Below, piece by piece: positions 1 to 9,480 of a DNA stretch of 64,000 bases. This DNA is from Typha latifolia (lineage: Eukaryota; Streptophyta; Magnoliopsida; Poales; Typhaceae): the NCBI GenBank assembly GCA_019914945.1, contig CM034100.1, positions 9,683,096-9,747,095 on the forward strand, read 5' to 3'. The position numbers and the translations under genes are program-made. The notes beneath the pieces are model-generated. The model was not told the DNA's origin, did not search any database, and was given only the letters and a program-made list of their open reading frames with translations. The stretch's first letter is position 1, and every line of letters begins with the position of its first letter.

Positions 1-115
1 GCCAAAATCAACTAGGATTGGGCCTAAGCCCGGAAGCCATTGAACTCCTAGGACTAAGTCGGCCCCCATGAGCGCCAACGAATGTAGATTCAACCAGAAC
101 ATTTCACCTTGGTCT
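1..115 (-). pseudogene. Ty3/gypsy pol fragment (protease-RT linker), piece 1 of a split element
   Basis: Read on the minus strand this matches, base for base over most of its length, the protease-to-RT linker seen again at 28370-28480 and, on the plus strand, at 8450-8590. The linker carries the recurring peptide LVLGVQWL followed by the LGP motif. The reading frame is open but the piece is only about 38 codons. It is the left side of a target site cut by the solo LTR that starts at 116; the same element resumes at 3308 and again at 6553. The element continues left of the window. Confidence 0.75.
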
Positions 116-315
116 TATAACAACCCAACCTTTAAAAAAAAAAAAAAATCTTTGCCTGGGAATGACGTGGCTGGCCTCGTGCCCATGTAGTGGGGCAGCA
201 TGGGGAGGGGGTGCCACGCACCCCCTCGCGTCGTCGCAGCCAACCGGCTGCGGCTAGTTGGCTACGGCGAGCCCTAACGCCGCCGCAGCCACCGCCAAGA
301 CCCCCCCCCCCCACC

Positions 316-316
316 G

Positions 317-360
<44 letters not shown>

Positions 361-420
361 AAATCTCTCTCTCTCTATCTATCTCTCTCTCGGTCTCTCT
401 CACTCCACTCTCTCTCCACT
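316..420. repeat. (CT)n microsatellite
   Basis: A nearly pure CT run, then interrupted CT. It lies in the 5' CT-rich block that every Tekay-like LTR copy in the window carries, so it was probably brought in by the element. It makes long serine/leucine reading frames that are not genes. Confidence 0.9.
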
Positions 421-613
421 CTCTTCTCCTCGTTGTCGACGTCGGCCCGCCACCGCCTTCCTAAAGCCGCCGCCACCAGTGAGAAGCTCTTCCTCTCTCT
501 CTTGCCCGAGCTCAGGCTCATCGAAGCCGAGTCGCCGGCGAGAGGCCAACCACTGGCTGGCTAGCAGCGGCCGGTGACCTCCCCGCTGACCCGAGTCCGC
601 AACCTCCTCCCTC

Positions 614-663
614 ACCTTCTCTCTTTCTTCTCTTCCTCTTCTTCTTCTTCTTCTTCTTCTTCT

Positions 664-743
<80 letters not shown>

Positions 744-750
744 TCCTCCT
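614..750. repeat. (TTC)n then (TTTC)n microsatellite
   Basis: About 45 bases of TTC repeats pass into more than 80 bases of nearly perfect TTTC repeats inside the 5' block of the solo LTR. The homopurine/homopyrimidine asymmetry is strong. Confidence 0.9.
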
Positions 751-1319
751 TCCTCAGCTCCTCCTCCTTCTTTCTGCACAGTGCTAGGCCGAGCCCAACA
801 CTTATGGCAGAGTTAATTTATTTATTAATTAATTATTTTATTTATGTTATTTATTTAGGTATTTTTCTTCTTAACTAATGCAAATAGAGTATTTAGACAT
901 TAACTATTTTAATAATATTATATATTCTTCAATATAATTTTATTAATGCTAATTCTTATAATTAATGATTAATTAGGTATAAAAATAAGTAATACTTATA
1001 TTTATTTATTTATTTATATATATGTTAGATTAACAGATAGATTTATAAATTATAATTATTAGATTTATATTCTAATACCTTCATCATATATATATTTTAA
1101 GTATTTCTATTAATTTTATGATTATTCTGCAACAAATAATATACTAAGTTTATTTAGTTATTTATTTATTATTTTATCGAGTAAAAACTGCTTTGTCCCT
1201 AATTAATCAAGATAGTGTATGAATTATAAAATTAATTATAATTAGACCTTGTCTATACTTATTTAGTCTTTTATTTTATTTTATTTTATTTTATAATTAT
1301 GTATTTAGAAATACTCTCA

Positions 1320-1328
1320 TATAAAAGG
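1320..1328 (+). promoter_or_regulatory. TATA box of Tekay-like LTR
   Basis: TATAAAAGG sits between an AT-rich block and a short GC-richer leader. A matching TATATAAAAGG occurs at the equivalent place in the minus-strand LTR near 45005, which supports a conserved LTR promoter. If real, everything downstream in the LTR, including the hairpin array, would be in the leader transcript. Confidence 0.5.
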
Positions 1329-2111
1329 AACCAGGCCTCTTCTCCTTATGTTATAACTAATATTTTATAATAATAATAGAATTATAATATTTGAATCGTA
1401 TCTATATTATAGACCTAGTTATGTAATCAAAAATAAAGAAAAATAATTCTAAACATAATAAACCTTTATATTTGAACTAAATTAATTCTAATTAGATAAA
1501 CGGCTAACATCATACTACTTAAATATTTCAGATCCCGAACCCCTTATTTAAGACCCCGTAGACTTTGCTAGTGATGAGTGTCACTCGATTAACTGACGGA
1601 CGTGAGAGATACGTGGTTTGTGTCTTCTGATCAGACGGTGAGTAGTCTTATACCCTAGACGCCTTTCTCAAATTAGGATATATTATATCTTATGTACACG
1701 CATATTTTGGCCTTCAGCATGATTATATGATTTTATCTAGAGATGATTTCAGTCAAGCATGTTTTATCATACATTTGATTAGGCTGATCTGAGATATGAG
1801 TACGTTGGTGATATATAGAGATGATTATACTGTTATGGTTTTTATGTCGGGCTGATCTCTCTCATGAGTATGCATGTGATAGACTAGCAAAAGTATACAT
1901 GTGTTAGATACATGGTTAGAGTCGGCATTGTATCATTTTTCTCTTGGCTTCTTTACCACCTAAATTCCTGAGTTGCATGATTTATTGTCATATTGGATAT
2001 ATATTCATATGATTTATCATGTATAGAAAATCATAAAAGTACATGTGTATGTGATGTGATGTGATATGATGTGATGACTGGAATGGTATCTGGTCCGGAC
2101 TGGTACTAGAC

Positions 2112-2338
2112 ATACTCTTAGCGTATGGCAGAGTATGGTGATGGCTAATGGTTGTACTCTTAGCGTATGACAGGGTACAACTATCATTGGTATACCCTTA
2201 CCGTATGGCAGGGTATGATTACTTTCTTCTGAGATACCCTTAGCGTATGGCAGGGTATTATTTATCTACAAAGATACCCTAAGCGTATGACAGGGTATGA
2301 TTTATCTACAGAGATACTCTTAGTATATGACAGGGTAT
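2112..2338 (+). repeat. Array of six 25 bp hairpins inside the LTR
   Basis: Six units at 2112, 2155, 2192, 2234, 2274 and 2314, about 40 bp apart. The usual form is ATACCCT, an 11-base loop near TAGCGTATGGC, then AGGGTAT. Unit 1 has ATACTCT paired with AGAGTAT, so both arms changed together. The array recurs at 42603-42831, and single or double units lie at 25223-25285, 34834-34858 (minus LTR) and 43992-44055 (minus LTR). I know no named function. Confidence 0.8.
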
Positions 2339-3307
2339 GCTCTGAGCTTGTGACATGTTGTGTATCGAGTTTGGGGCCGGGTACCGTAGTCCATCATGGT
2401 GAATGATATTCAAAGTTGAGGCGGATGATTATGATAGTAAGAGATATGTGGATTATATCTGGCTCTGACATATATGATAATCTAGTGGTTGGTATGCATC
2501 ATGCATCATCATTGATATGACTAGTATCATTGGATCATAATTGTTACACATGATATGTCGTTATATTCAGTGATGTTATATGGTAATTTCATCATGTGAT
2601 ATATTTTTGGTTGAGGATATAATATGCTCATTCATGAGAATTGATTTCCTTCATATATATGTCATTGAGGATACATATATACATGTTCATACATGGTATC
2701 ATACTACTTTCTAATTCATATTATCCAGTATATGATTTATTCTCTATTTGGCATTACTGATTCGGGGTAAGGTATATTCACTAAGCCTTTTGCTCATTGA
2801 CTTTCTTTTTTTCTTTTCTAACCCTCTCAGATATGTGGTACGTGATAGCGACTTAAAATATCTTGATAAGATATTTTAGAACGATGATGAGGTGAGCTAT
2901 AGATACGATACGGTATAGATGATAGTTTAACTAGATATTGAGTTGTGCAAGTATTTGATATTTGTACTCTTTTGTATTAGACGATGATTTGGATATTACA
3001 CGTCGAATCATAGTGTACTATTGTGTTAGTTATTTTAGTTGTATCTTGATAGTTTGTTGTGGCCTGTGTGGGTCCTGCTAGATTATGTAGTGATCTAATG
3101 TATATTATTGTGGACTGGGATATTCATATGTTAACAAGTTTAATTGGTTAATAGTATATTTTTTTGTGTTAGATTATGTGAGCATGGATATGTTAGTAGG
3201 TAGTATTTGATGATATCATGACTTTATGTGTACAGGAGAGTATCTGTGCGTGACGGGCCCTGCCCGTCTTATCGCGTGCGCCGCACATGTCGGGCGGGGG
3301 CGTTATA

Positions 3308-3373
3308 GGTCTGCACCTCAACTCCATCGCACCTACTATCTGTCCGCAAGACTGTGCCATCTCCAATCGCTAT
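3308..3373 (-). pseudogene. Ty3/gypsy pol fragment, piece 2 of the split element
   Basis: It continues on the minus strand directly from the sequence broken at 115, as shown by the uninterrupted parallel at 28480-28545. Its right end, GCTAT (3369-3373), pairs with GCTAC at 6553-6557 as the target duplication of the next inserted element. Confidence 0.75.
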
Positions 3374-3890
3374 TTATGAGATCCAGGTCTGATCAGATCA
3401 ATTCACGGGGACATTGGGCTCGAGCGTTCGAGTCTATTTATCTTTTAATTAGTTCATTATGTAAACCTTTTAGGTAAGTCTAGTTTAGTCATGTGAGCCA
3501 TTAAGGCAAGTCCAAATAAATCATGATAGCCCTTAAGGCAAGTCTAGTTAAGTCAAGTAAGCATTTATGGCAAGTCCAACTAAGTGATGTAAGTCTTTAA
3601 GGCAAATCTTAATTCGAGTCGTTTCAGCCTTTAGGGTTAGTCCTACTGGAAACAACCTCTATATATAGAGGGGTTGGGCTCCTTTGTTAATCATAAAAGC
3701 ATTGAGAAAGTATTCTATCCTTGAGTTTATCTTAGGAGTAGAAGTAAATTTATATCCTTTCATCACCGCTATTGCTGCCCATCATCTTCCATACCATCAT
3801 CACCTCCTTCCACCCTCTCAATCCACCATAACTCACCCTAATCAAAGCCTACACTCCCTTGTTGTGGATCATCTCTAGTGGTTCATAACA
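3374..3890 (+). repeat. 5' LTR of the Reina-like element
   Basis: It aligns with the LTRs starting at 12000, 36900 and 38703 and with the minus-strand copy ending at 31252. Family termini are TGATGTGATC..CATAACA; here the start has decayed to TTATGAGATC. It contains several short degenerate repeats of the form AAGGCAAGTCTAGTTAAGTCA. Confidence 0.8.
3656..3671. promoter_or_regulatory. TATA element inside a 16 bp palindrome
   Basis: CCTCTATATATAGAGG is a perfect palindrome. It is identical at 37177-37192 and 30946-30961 (minus copy) and slightly changed at about 12165 and 38984. Placement about 220 bases before the LTR end fits a core promoter. Confidence 0.5.
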
Positions 3891-3893
3891 ATT

Positions 3894-3905
3894 TGGTATT
3901 AGAGC
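3894..3905 (+). other. Primer binding site, tRNA-iMet type
   Basis: TGGTATTAGAGC begins four bases after the LTR terminal CATAACA. It differs by one base from TGGTATCAGAGC, the usual plant site complementary to the 3' end of initiator methionine tRNA. Confidence 0.75.
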
Positions 3906-3925
3906 CGTCGTTATCCTAGGACCGG

Positions 3926-4103
3926 ATGATAATCACAGGAGAGATGGCAGCAAGAATAACCGGTGAGACTTCTATGGTGATGACTACTCGACTACCTGAG
4001 AGCACAAATCCACCACCAGAACAACCAACCCCACCGCCCTCGACATCTCATCCCGTGGTGCTTCAATCCTTGCTATCAATACAAGCATTCATTGTTGAGA
4101 AGG
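3926..4103 (+). pseudogene. gag N-terminal fragment (Reina-like)
   Basis: The frame opens shortly after the primer binding site and runs about 59 codons with a proline/threonine-rich stretch. It ends where the solo LTR at 4104 interrupts it. A related, also broken, gag start is read on the minus strand at 30559-30741 and ends with the same ACAAGCATTCAT sequence. The ATG at 3926 is chosen because it is the first in frame after the primer binding site. Confidence 0.6.
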
Positions 4104-4214
4104 TGATACGATTCGAACTTCACCGACGTCGTCTCGAGCATGGATTCACTTTAGGAGTGTTTTTATTTCATGTTTTAGTGTTTAATTTCCATTAAAATAA
4201 GTTTTCTGTAAGTC

Positions 4215-4440
4215 GCGTTCGAACACGGGTGGAGTGAGTTCGAACGCGGTTTGTGAACGGGGTTGTAAACGTGGTGAAGAGAATGTACTGTGCGTTCGAA
4301 CGCGCTGTGAACGCCTGCATCGCGTTCGCAAATACCGACAGGCGCGTTCGATTGCGCGTTCGAACGCCTGCATCGCGTTCGCAAATCCAGAAGAGTGAAC
4401 TCGGTGCGTTCGAACGCGGTCGGGCGAGTTCGAACGCGAT
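4215..4440. repeat. Cluster of GCGTTCGAACGC-type palindromes
   Basis: At least eight near-copies of the 12 bp palindrome GCGTTCGAACGC lie upstream of the TATA box at 4497. The same motif clusters in the Sirevirus LTRs at 17735-18085 and 33597-33785 and in the LTR debris at 52040-52285. Confidence 0.75.
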
Positions 4441-4496
4441 CGACGAAAATTGTATTTTTAGGGTTAATTTGAGTTGTTGGTTAGCCTATAAAAGGA

Positions 4497-4505
4497 TGTG
4501 GTAGG
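4497..4505 (+). promoter_or_regulatory. TATA box of the TTCGAACGC-rich LTR
   Basis: TATAAAAGG lies just downstream of the palindrome cluster and about 540 bases before the LTR end, a normal position for an LTR core promoter. Confidence 0.55.
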
Positions 4506-5040
4506 CAACCAAATTGATTATTGATTATTGAGATTGAGTTTTGCCTTGCCTCCTTCGTCTTCTTTGCTCCCGTTCTCTCAATCCCCGGCGACGCCGCTTC
4601 TAACCTCCCTCGTCCGGCTAATCACCCTAGTCCCTTAGGGGTGGCCCTCTTCTCCCCCTTCGTCCAATCTATCCCATACTTGCCCTAATCCTTCCATCAA
4701 CCACAACCCTTCCACCATCACTTTTCACTGGTGCCACCACATTAATGCCGGTCCTCCACCAACCATCATTACCTAGGATCTCGTGCCTCCATCCACGAAT
4801 CCAAAACAGAGCATCCTGATGTTCGTCCACTAAACGGACGGTATCTTGAGATCCACAACTCCGATTCGCCTGAAACTTGATTTGTTGGAAAGCTCTTTTC
4901 TAGGCGACAACATATGAAAATTTCACATCGATCCAATGGCGGAATATTTCGGGATGTTATTTCAAAGTTCCGTGCCAGATCTAGTCCAGATCAAGAATTG
5001 GAAGAGATCGACCCTTTACCAAAAAGGCGTGATCGTACCA

Positions 5041-6040
5041 GATGGTGTTTGCTATTTGTGAACTCCGTGATGATCGGACTTCACGATCACAAATAGAGAG
5101 GAGTGTTGTGGCTCCTGAAGCTATGAACATGGAACCAATTGAAGAGGAGGATGTCGTAGGGTTTGGGGGTGGACCCATCCCTTGGGCATGCACACGAATG
5201 GATGAACCCACCATGGTTAGGTGCACGAGATGGAGTTCGACGCATTGAAACTCGACCCCATCCAACGGCTAGGGCTTGGTCTGACTTGACGGTGCCATGG
5301 AATTGGCCTGAAACACCTGTGGCTAGGGCTTGGACCGAGCCACTCGCAGCTAGGGTCTAGCTCGAAACAGAGTTGGGTAGACCTTGGCATGTACCGCCTA
5401 CACCGAGACTAGGGCTTGAGTGACTCACGGCTAGAGATTGGCCTTGCAACCTATGGCTAGGGCAGGCAATGGTCCAAACCAATGGGTCATGGAGCCGATG
5501 CCTTGATGGGGCTCCCCTGCACGTGGCAGAAGGGACCCACACGGGGAACGAGGACATGTCATCCATGAAGACGGGCCATTTGTAGGGGCTTAAGTTTAGA
5601 CCATATGACTCAATTTCCCCAAGATAGCAGGAGGCGATCCACTAGACTGGCTTTATCGAGCGGATAAGTTCTTCACCTAGTAAGGGATCCCAGGCCACCA
5701 GAAGGTCCTAATAGCCTCATTCCACTTAGAGGATGTCCCGATCAGATAGTTCCAAGCAGCACAAAGAACTCTACCATTTCTGCCTTAGGATAAGTTTGTG
5801 TCTGCCCTATGTACTCGGTTTGGTATGTCTGATTATATGAAGACATCCAAACAATCTTGACTAAGCTAAAACTGTGTACCGGGTTGGTTAGACTCAGCCC
5901 TCCACAGCACCTTCATCAATGGACTCAGGTCCGACAAATAAGTAGAGGGCAAGGCCATGGGGCCTAGGATATTGTTGGAGGCCTTTTCTACAGCAGCCAT
6001 GATGGAGGAGAAGGTCAAGGAGCTACGAAGAAGCTCAAAG
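5041..6040 (+). pseudogene. gag remainder of the Reina-like element
   Basis: It continues gag after the interrupting LTR. It has frameshifts and stops. Recognisable parts are a low-complexity stretch where GGCTAGGGCTTGG recurs (5266, 5320 and degenerate copies to 5460), giving Ala-Arg-Ala-Trp-like repeats, and a capsid-like segment near 5880-6040 ending in [11 protein letters not shown]. The same segments are read on the minus strand at 7056-8002. At about 6040 the sequence jumps to the RT C-terminus with no zinc knuckle or protease between. Confidence 0.7.
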
Positions 6041-6428
6041 ATGCCCGTGTTAGCCCTACCAGATTTCACCAAGACTTTTGTTGTCGAGTGTGACGCATCT
6101 GGGTCAGGGATCGGCACAATTTTGATGCATGAAGGGCATCCCATTGCCTACATGAGCAAGTCCCTGTCACAATGGTGACGCATATTGTCGACGTATGAGC
6201 GAGAGATGTTAGCCATGGTCCACACTGTTAGCAAGTAGCGCCCATAAATGATCGGAAGGCGGTTCATATTGCGCACCGATCAAAGAAGTCTACCCTACTT
6301 ACTTAGTTAAAGGATCCACACTCCAGCACAACAAAGCTGGCTCTCCAAGTTGCTCGGGTATGACTATGACTTGGTTTAAAAAAAGGGTTTGAAGAATGGC
6401 GCAGCCGATGCACTCTCGTGGTAACCTG
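6041..6428 (+). pseudogene. RT C-terminus / RNase H fragment
   Basis: It encodes [20 protein letters not shown], the start of the Ty3/gypsy RNase H domain, then the IAYMSK and LRTDQ motifs, and ends in an ADALS motif at about 6410. Stops occur after [11 protein letters not shown] and later. The parallel regions are 9760-10130 and 10765-11135. It is followed directly by 3' LTR sequence. Confidence 0.75.
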
Positions 6429-6429
6429 A

Positions 6430-6552
6430 TGCCACCATTGCTGCCCATCATCACCTCCATCATCCCTCCTTCCACCCTCTCCATCCACCATCATTCACCC
6501 TAATCAAAGCCTACACTCCCTTGTTGTGGATCATCTCTAGTGGTTAGTAACA
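6430..6552 (+). repeat. 3' LTR remnant of the Reina-like element
   Basis: It matches the last 120 bases of the 5' LTR (3770-3890) and ends GTTAGTAACA. The rest of the 3' LTR is deleted. The following GCTAC completes the target duplication. Confidence 0.75.
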
Positions 6553-8082
6553 GCTACATCAAATCCGATGGTTGGAGTCACCCCCAACCCAATTCATCCG
6601 TGAAACTAAGTGTGCTGCCAAAGTCAATTTGTATCTCAACTCGATGCTTCTTGATCGAACTCTCTACCCATAGGGTTCGGGGTGCTCGCGAGCCCGAATA
6701 GGCATGTAAGCTCAACTCAACATGTACCTCATCCTCATGGTCCGCGTCCTCCATATCCGCTACCTCCTCTTCATCGCCCCACGGCTCCATTTCACCCACC
6801 TCATCACCTCCAAGGAACAGGATCATCGTAGGTTATTTTCCACACTTGTGGCCCGAAGCAAACTTCTCGTCGCAGTAGAAGCACAAACCCTTGGCCCTCC
6901 TTTCCTCAATTTGTGCTGGGGTTAGCGGTTGAGAGAAGCTCTTCCGTTGCCCTCCGAAGTCGGTGAGAGGAGCCTAGGTGGTAGGAACTTCCCCCCTTAA
7001 GGCCGAGTGGGAGGACCAAATCCAGCATTGCTTGATGAGCCGGTCGAGATCCTCTCTAGTCTGTAGGGCTCCATGGCATCTTGGAGCATCTTCGTAGCTC
7101 CTTGACCTTCTCCTCCATCATGGCCGCTATAGAAAAGGCCTCCAATAATGTCCTATGCCTCATGGCCTTGACCTTTGCTTGTATGACGGACTTGAGTCCA
7201 TTGATGAAGGTGCTGTGGAGAGCTGAGTCTGACAAACTCGGTAAATGGTTGCAAATTCTCTCAAACTCTTCTTGATAAGCTCGGACGGTGGTCCATGAAG
7301 CTAGCTTAGTCAAGATTGCTTGGAAGTCTTCATACTTAGTCAGATCGAACCGAGTACATAGGGCGAATGCAAACTCATCCCAAGACGGAAATGGTTGAGT
7401 TCATAGTGCCATTTGGAACCATCTGATCATGACATCCTCTAAGTGGAATGAGGCTATTAGGACCTTCTGGTGCTCAAGGGTCCCTTGGTATTTGAAGAAC
7501 TAATCCACTCGATAGAGCCATTCTAGTGGATCGCCTCCTACGAACTTGGGGAAATCGAGTCGTATGGTCTGAACATGAGCCACTACAAATGACCCGTCTT
7601 CATGGATGGCATGTCCTCGTTCCCCGCACGGGTCCCTTCTGCCACGTGGAGGGGGCCCCATGGTTGCATTGACTCTAGGACCGATTGGTTCGAATCATTG
7701 CTTGCCCTAGCCTTAGGTGGCTTGGGCCAATATCTAGCCACAGGTCGCTCAAGCCCTGGTCTTGTTGTAGGCGGTTCATGCTCTTCTACCCCGCTTTGTT
7801 TCGGCCAGAACCTAGCTGCAGGTGGCTCAGTCCAAGCCCTAGGTGCAGGTGTTTCGGGCCAAGCCCTAGGCGTCATCGAGTCAGACCAAGCCCTAGCTGT
7901 TGGATGGGGTGGAGTTTCAGTGCGCTCAACTCCATATCGTGCGCCTAAACCTAGTGGGTTCGTCCATTGGTGTTTACATCCAAGGGATGGGTCCACCCCC
8001 AAACCCTACGACATCCTCCTCTTCAATCGGTTCCGCGTTCATTGGTTCAGGAGCCACAACACTCCTCTCTATTTGTGCTCGG
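6553..8082 (-). pseudogene. Ty3/gypsy gag-protease fragment, piece 3 of the split element
   Basis: On the minus strand, from high to low coordinates: gag N-terminal low-complexity region with repeated Ala-Arg-Ala-Trp (7583-8002), capsid-like segment with EEFERICNHLP (7056-7313), a CFYCDEKFASGHKC zinc knuckle (about 6845-6885), then protease at 6600-6650. The protease active-site triad reads DFG in place of DSG. Frames are broken several times. It ends abruptly at 8082 against a plus-strand element of the same family. Confidence 0.8.
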
Positions 8083-8640
8083 AAAACAACCTATGATGAT
8101 CGTGTTCCTTGGAGGAGACGAGGAGGGAGAAATGGTGCCGTGGGGCGATGAAGAGGAGGTAGCGGATCTGGAGGTCGCGGACAATGAGGATGAGGTGCAT
8201 GCCGAGTTGAGCTTACATGCCTATTTGGGCTTGCAAGCACCCCAAACCTTATGGGTAAAGGGTTCGATCAAGAAGCACCGAGTCGAGATACTAATCAACT
8301 CGGGCTGCACACATAATTTTATGGATGAGAAGACAAATTGGGTTGAGGGTGACTCCAACTATCAGATTCGATGTAGCCATCGGAGATGGCACAGTCTTGC
8401 ATATTGATATTAGGTGCGATGGAGTTGATGTGCAGATTCAAGGTGAGATGTTTCGGTTGGACCTTCACACATTGGTGCTTAAGGGGGCCGACTTGGTCTT
8501 AGGAGTTCAATGGCTTCTGTACATAGGCCCAATCCTAGATGCTTTCGGCATGATACGGATGAACTTTGAGTATGAGGGCAGACCAATTTGACTCGAATAG
8601 TTGCAGCTAGACCCTAGGGGCTAGCCTTCTTGCCCTAATC
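8083..8640 (+). pseudogene. Ty3/gypsy gag end and aspartic protease
   Basis: The frame runs from just after the zinc knuckle, through an acidic linker (GGDEEGEMVPWGDEEEVADL) and HAELSLHAY, into the retropepsin motif. The motif reads ILINSGCTHNF: the catalytic Asp codon of the usual IDSG is AAC (Asn) at 8297-8299, so the enzyme would be inactive. A frameshift follows near 8325, after which the linker with GADLVLGVQWL is read to 8591. The 5' part of this element is missing; it starts at a head-to-head join with the minus-strand element. Confidence 0.8.
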
Positions 8641-9480
8641 GGATTACCACAAGCCGACTGCCATGACTTGTTGATGTGGTTGGTATCAAACACGGAGGAA
8701 CAGAACCCAATTAATACAATAGCCGCTAATTTGGACTTCTCCAAGGGTTTGATCAAGTCTTCGAAGAGCTACATGGACTACCGTCGATTTGAGACCAAGA
8801 TCATCGAATCAAGATCACATCGGGAGTCGGACCTTTGAACATGAGGGCCTACTGGTATCCACAAGCTCAAAAGGATGAGATCACATGGCTGGTATGAGAG
8901 ATGTTGGACCAAGGCATCATCCAGCCAAGCCGTAGCACCTACTCTTCGCCAGTACTACTAGTGCGGAAGGACAACTCATAGCGATTCTACATGGATTACC
9001 AAGCACTAAATGCCATCACTACCAAGGATTGGTATTTGATAGGGGTTATTGAGGAATTATTGGACGAGTTAGTAGAGCCATCATCTTAACCAAGCTAGAT
9101 ATGCGGGCCCGGCTATCACCATATTAGGGCTCGAGCAGTCGATGTTCACCAGACAGCCTTTCGAACCCACACAGGCATTACGAGTTCCTTGTAATGCCCT
9201 TTGGCCTAACCAATGCCCCGACAACTTTTCAAGGACTGATGAATGATGTATTTGGCCCACTCCTTCGATGGTATGTTTTAATGTTTTTTGATGGCATCCT
9301 TATTTACAGCCGATCGAGAAAGGAGAACCTACACCAACAACAGATAATCATGGAGATAATACAGGCATCCTTATTTACAGCCGATCGAGAAAGGACCACC
9401 TACACCAACAACAGATAATCATGGAGATAATACAGGCATATGTGCTGAAGTTGAAGAAAAGCGAGTGCCTTTGCGTACAG
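8641..9480 (+). pseudogene. Ty3/gypsy reverse transcriptase, decayed
   Basis: Recognisable RT blocks in order: a GIIQPSRSTYSSPVLLVRKD-like stretch near 8910-8980, MDYQALNAI near 8990, [19 protein letters not shown] at 9194-9250, and the catalytic loop at 9280-9310. The catalytic loop reads FFDGILIYS: the second Asp of the FDD motif is Gly (GGC at 9293-9295). Several stops and frameshifts are present. A 71 bp tandem duplication begins in this loop. Confidence 0.8.
9294..9435 (+). repeat. 71 bp tandem duplication in RT
   Basis: 9294-9364 and 9365-9435 are two copies that differ at only a few bases, starting GCATCCTTATTTACAGCC. Because 71 is not a multiple of three the duplication itself shifts the frame. 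Confidence 0.9.

Larger units (their letters stand above)
116..3307 (+). mobile_element. Solo LTR, Tekay/Del-like Ty3/gypsy (3.19 kb)
   Basis: The piece begins TATAACAACCC and ends GGGCGTTATA, and is flanked by a perfect 5 bp target duplication, GGTCT at 111-115 and 3308-3312. Sister copies begin TGTAACAACCC and end GCGTTACA, so both termini here have undergone single transitions from TG..CA. There is no coding sequence. The layout recurs in every copy: CT-rich microsatellite block, AT-rich block with TATAAAAGG, hairpin array, then a GC-rich tail. Length, TGTAAC..GTTACA ends and the AAGGGGGG tract seen upstream of the copy at 23561 fit the Tekay/Del chromovirus clade. That clade call is inference, since no linked Tekay pol is present. 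The insertion splits a minus-strand gypsy element. Confidence 0.85.
4104..5040 (+). mobile_element. Solo LTR, TTCGAACGC-rich family (937 bp)
   Basis: Starts TGATACG, ends CGTACCA, and is flanked by GAAGG (4099-4103) and GATGG (5041-5045), a 5 bp duplication with one mismatch. It cuts the gag of the surrounding element, whose intact order is seen at 30541-30580 on the minus strand. It holds about ten TTCGAA-centred motifs (4215-4440), a TATA box, and a CT-rich tail. A second copy of its 5' part is at 32474-32737. No coding content. Confidence 0.8.
3374..6552 (+). mobile_element. Reina-like Ty3/gypsy element, internally deleted
   Basis: A complete insertion judged by its target duplication, GCTAT (3369-3373) and GCTAC (6553-6557). 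Order: 5' LTR 3374-3890, primer binding site 3894-3905, gag start near 3926, a solo LTR of another family at 4104-5040, gag remainder to about 6040, then an abrupt join to the RT/RNase H region (6041-6428), then the last 120 bases of the 3' LTR (6430-6552). Protease, RT palm, integrase and most of the 3' LTR are gone. Short LTRs and the chromodomain in the related copy at 36900-39046 suggest the Reina clade of chromoviruses; that assignment is inference. Confidence 0.8.

Noticed and set aside
190..816. Serine/leucine-rich reading frames over the CT and TTTC tracts (also 23604-24045, 26698-27225, 36370-36927, 40961-41626, 59543-60026)
   Set aside because: They are translations of microsatellites in the purine/pyrimidine-rich block of LTRs or of GA-rich DNA; open in several frames on both strands.
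2112..2338. CRISPR-like array
   Set aside because: Repeats are imperfect, spacers are near-identical between LTR copies, and the genome is eukaryotic; it is an LTR-internal hairpin array.
4215..4440. tRNA B-box or heat-shock element reading of GTTCGAACGC
   Set aside because: The B-box consensus needs C where this motif has G, and heat-shock elements need two bases between TTC and GAA; no A-box or polymerase III terminator was seen in register.
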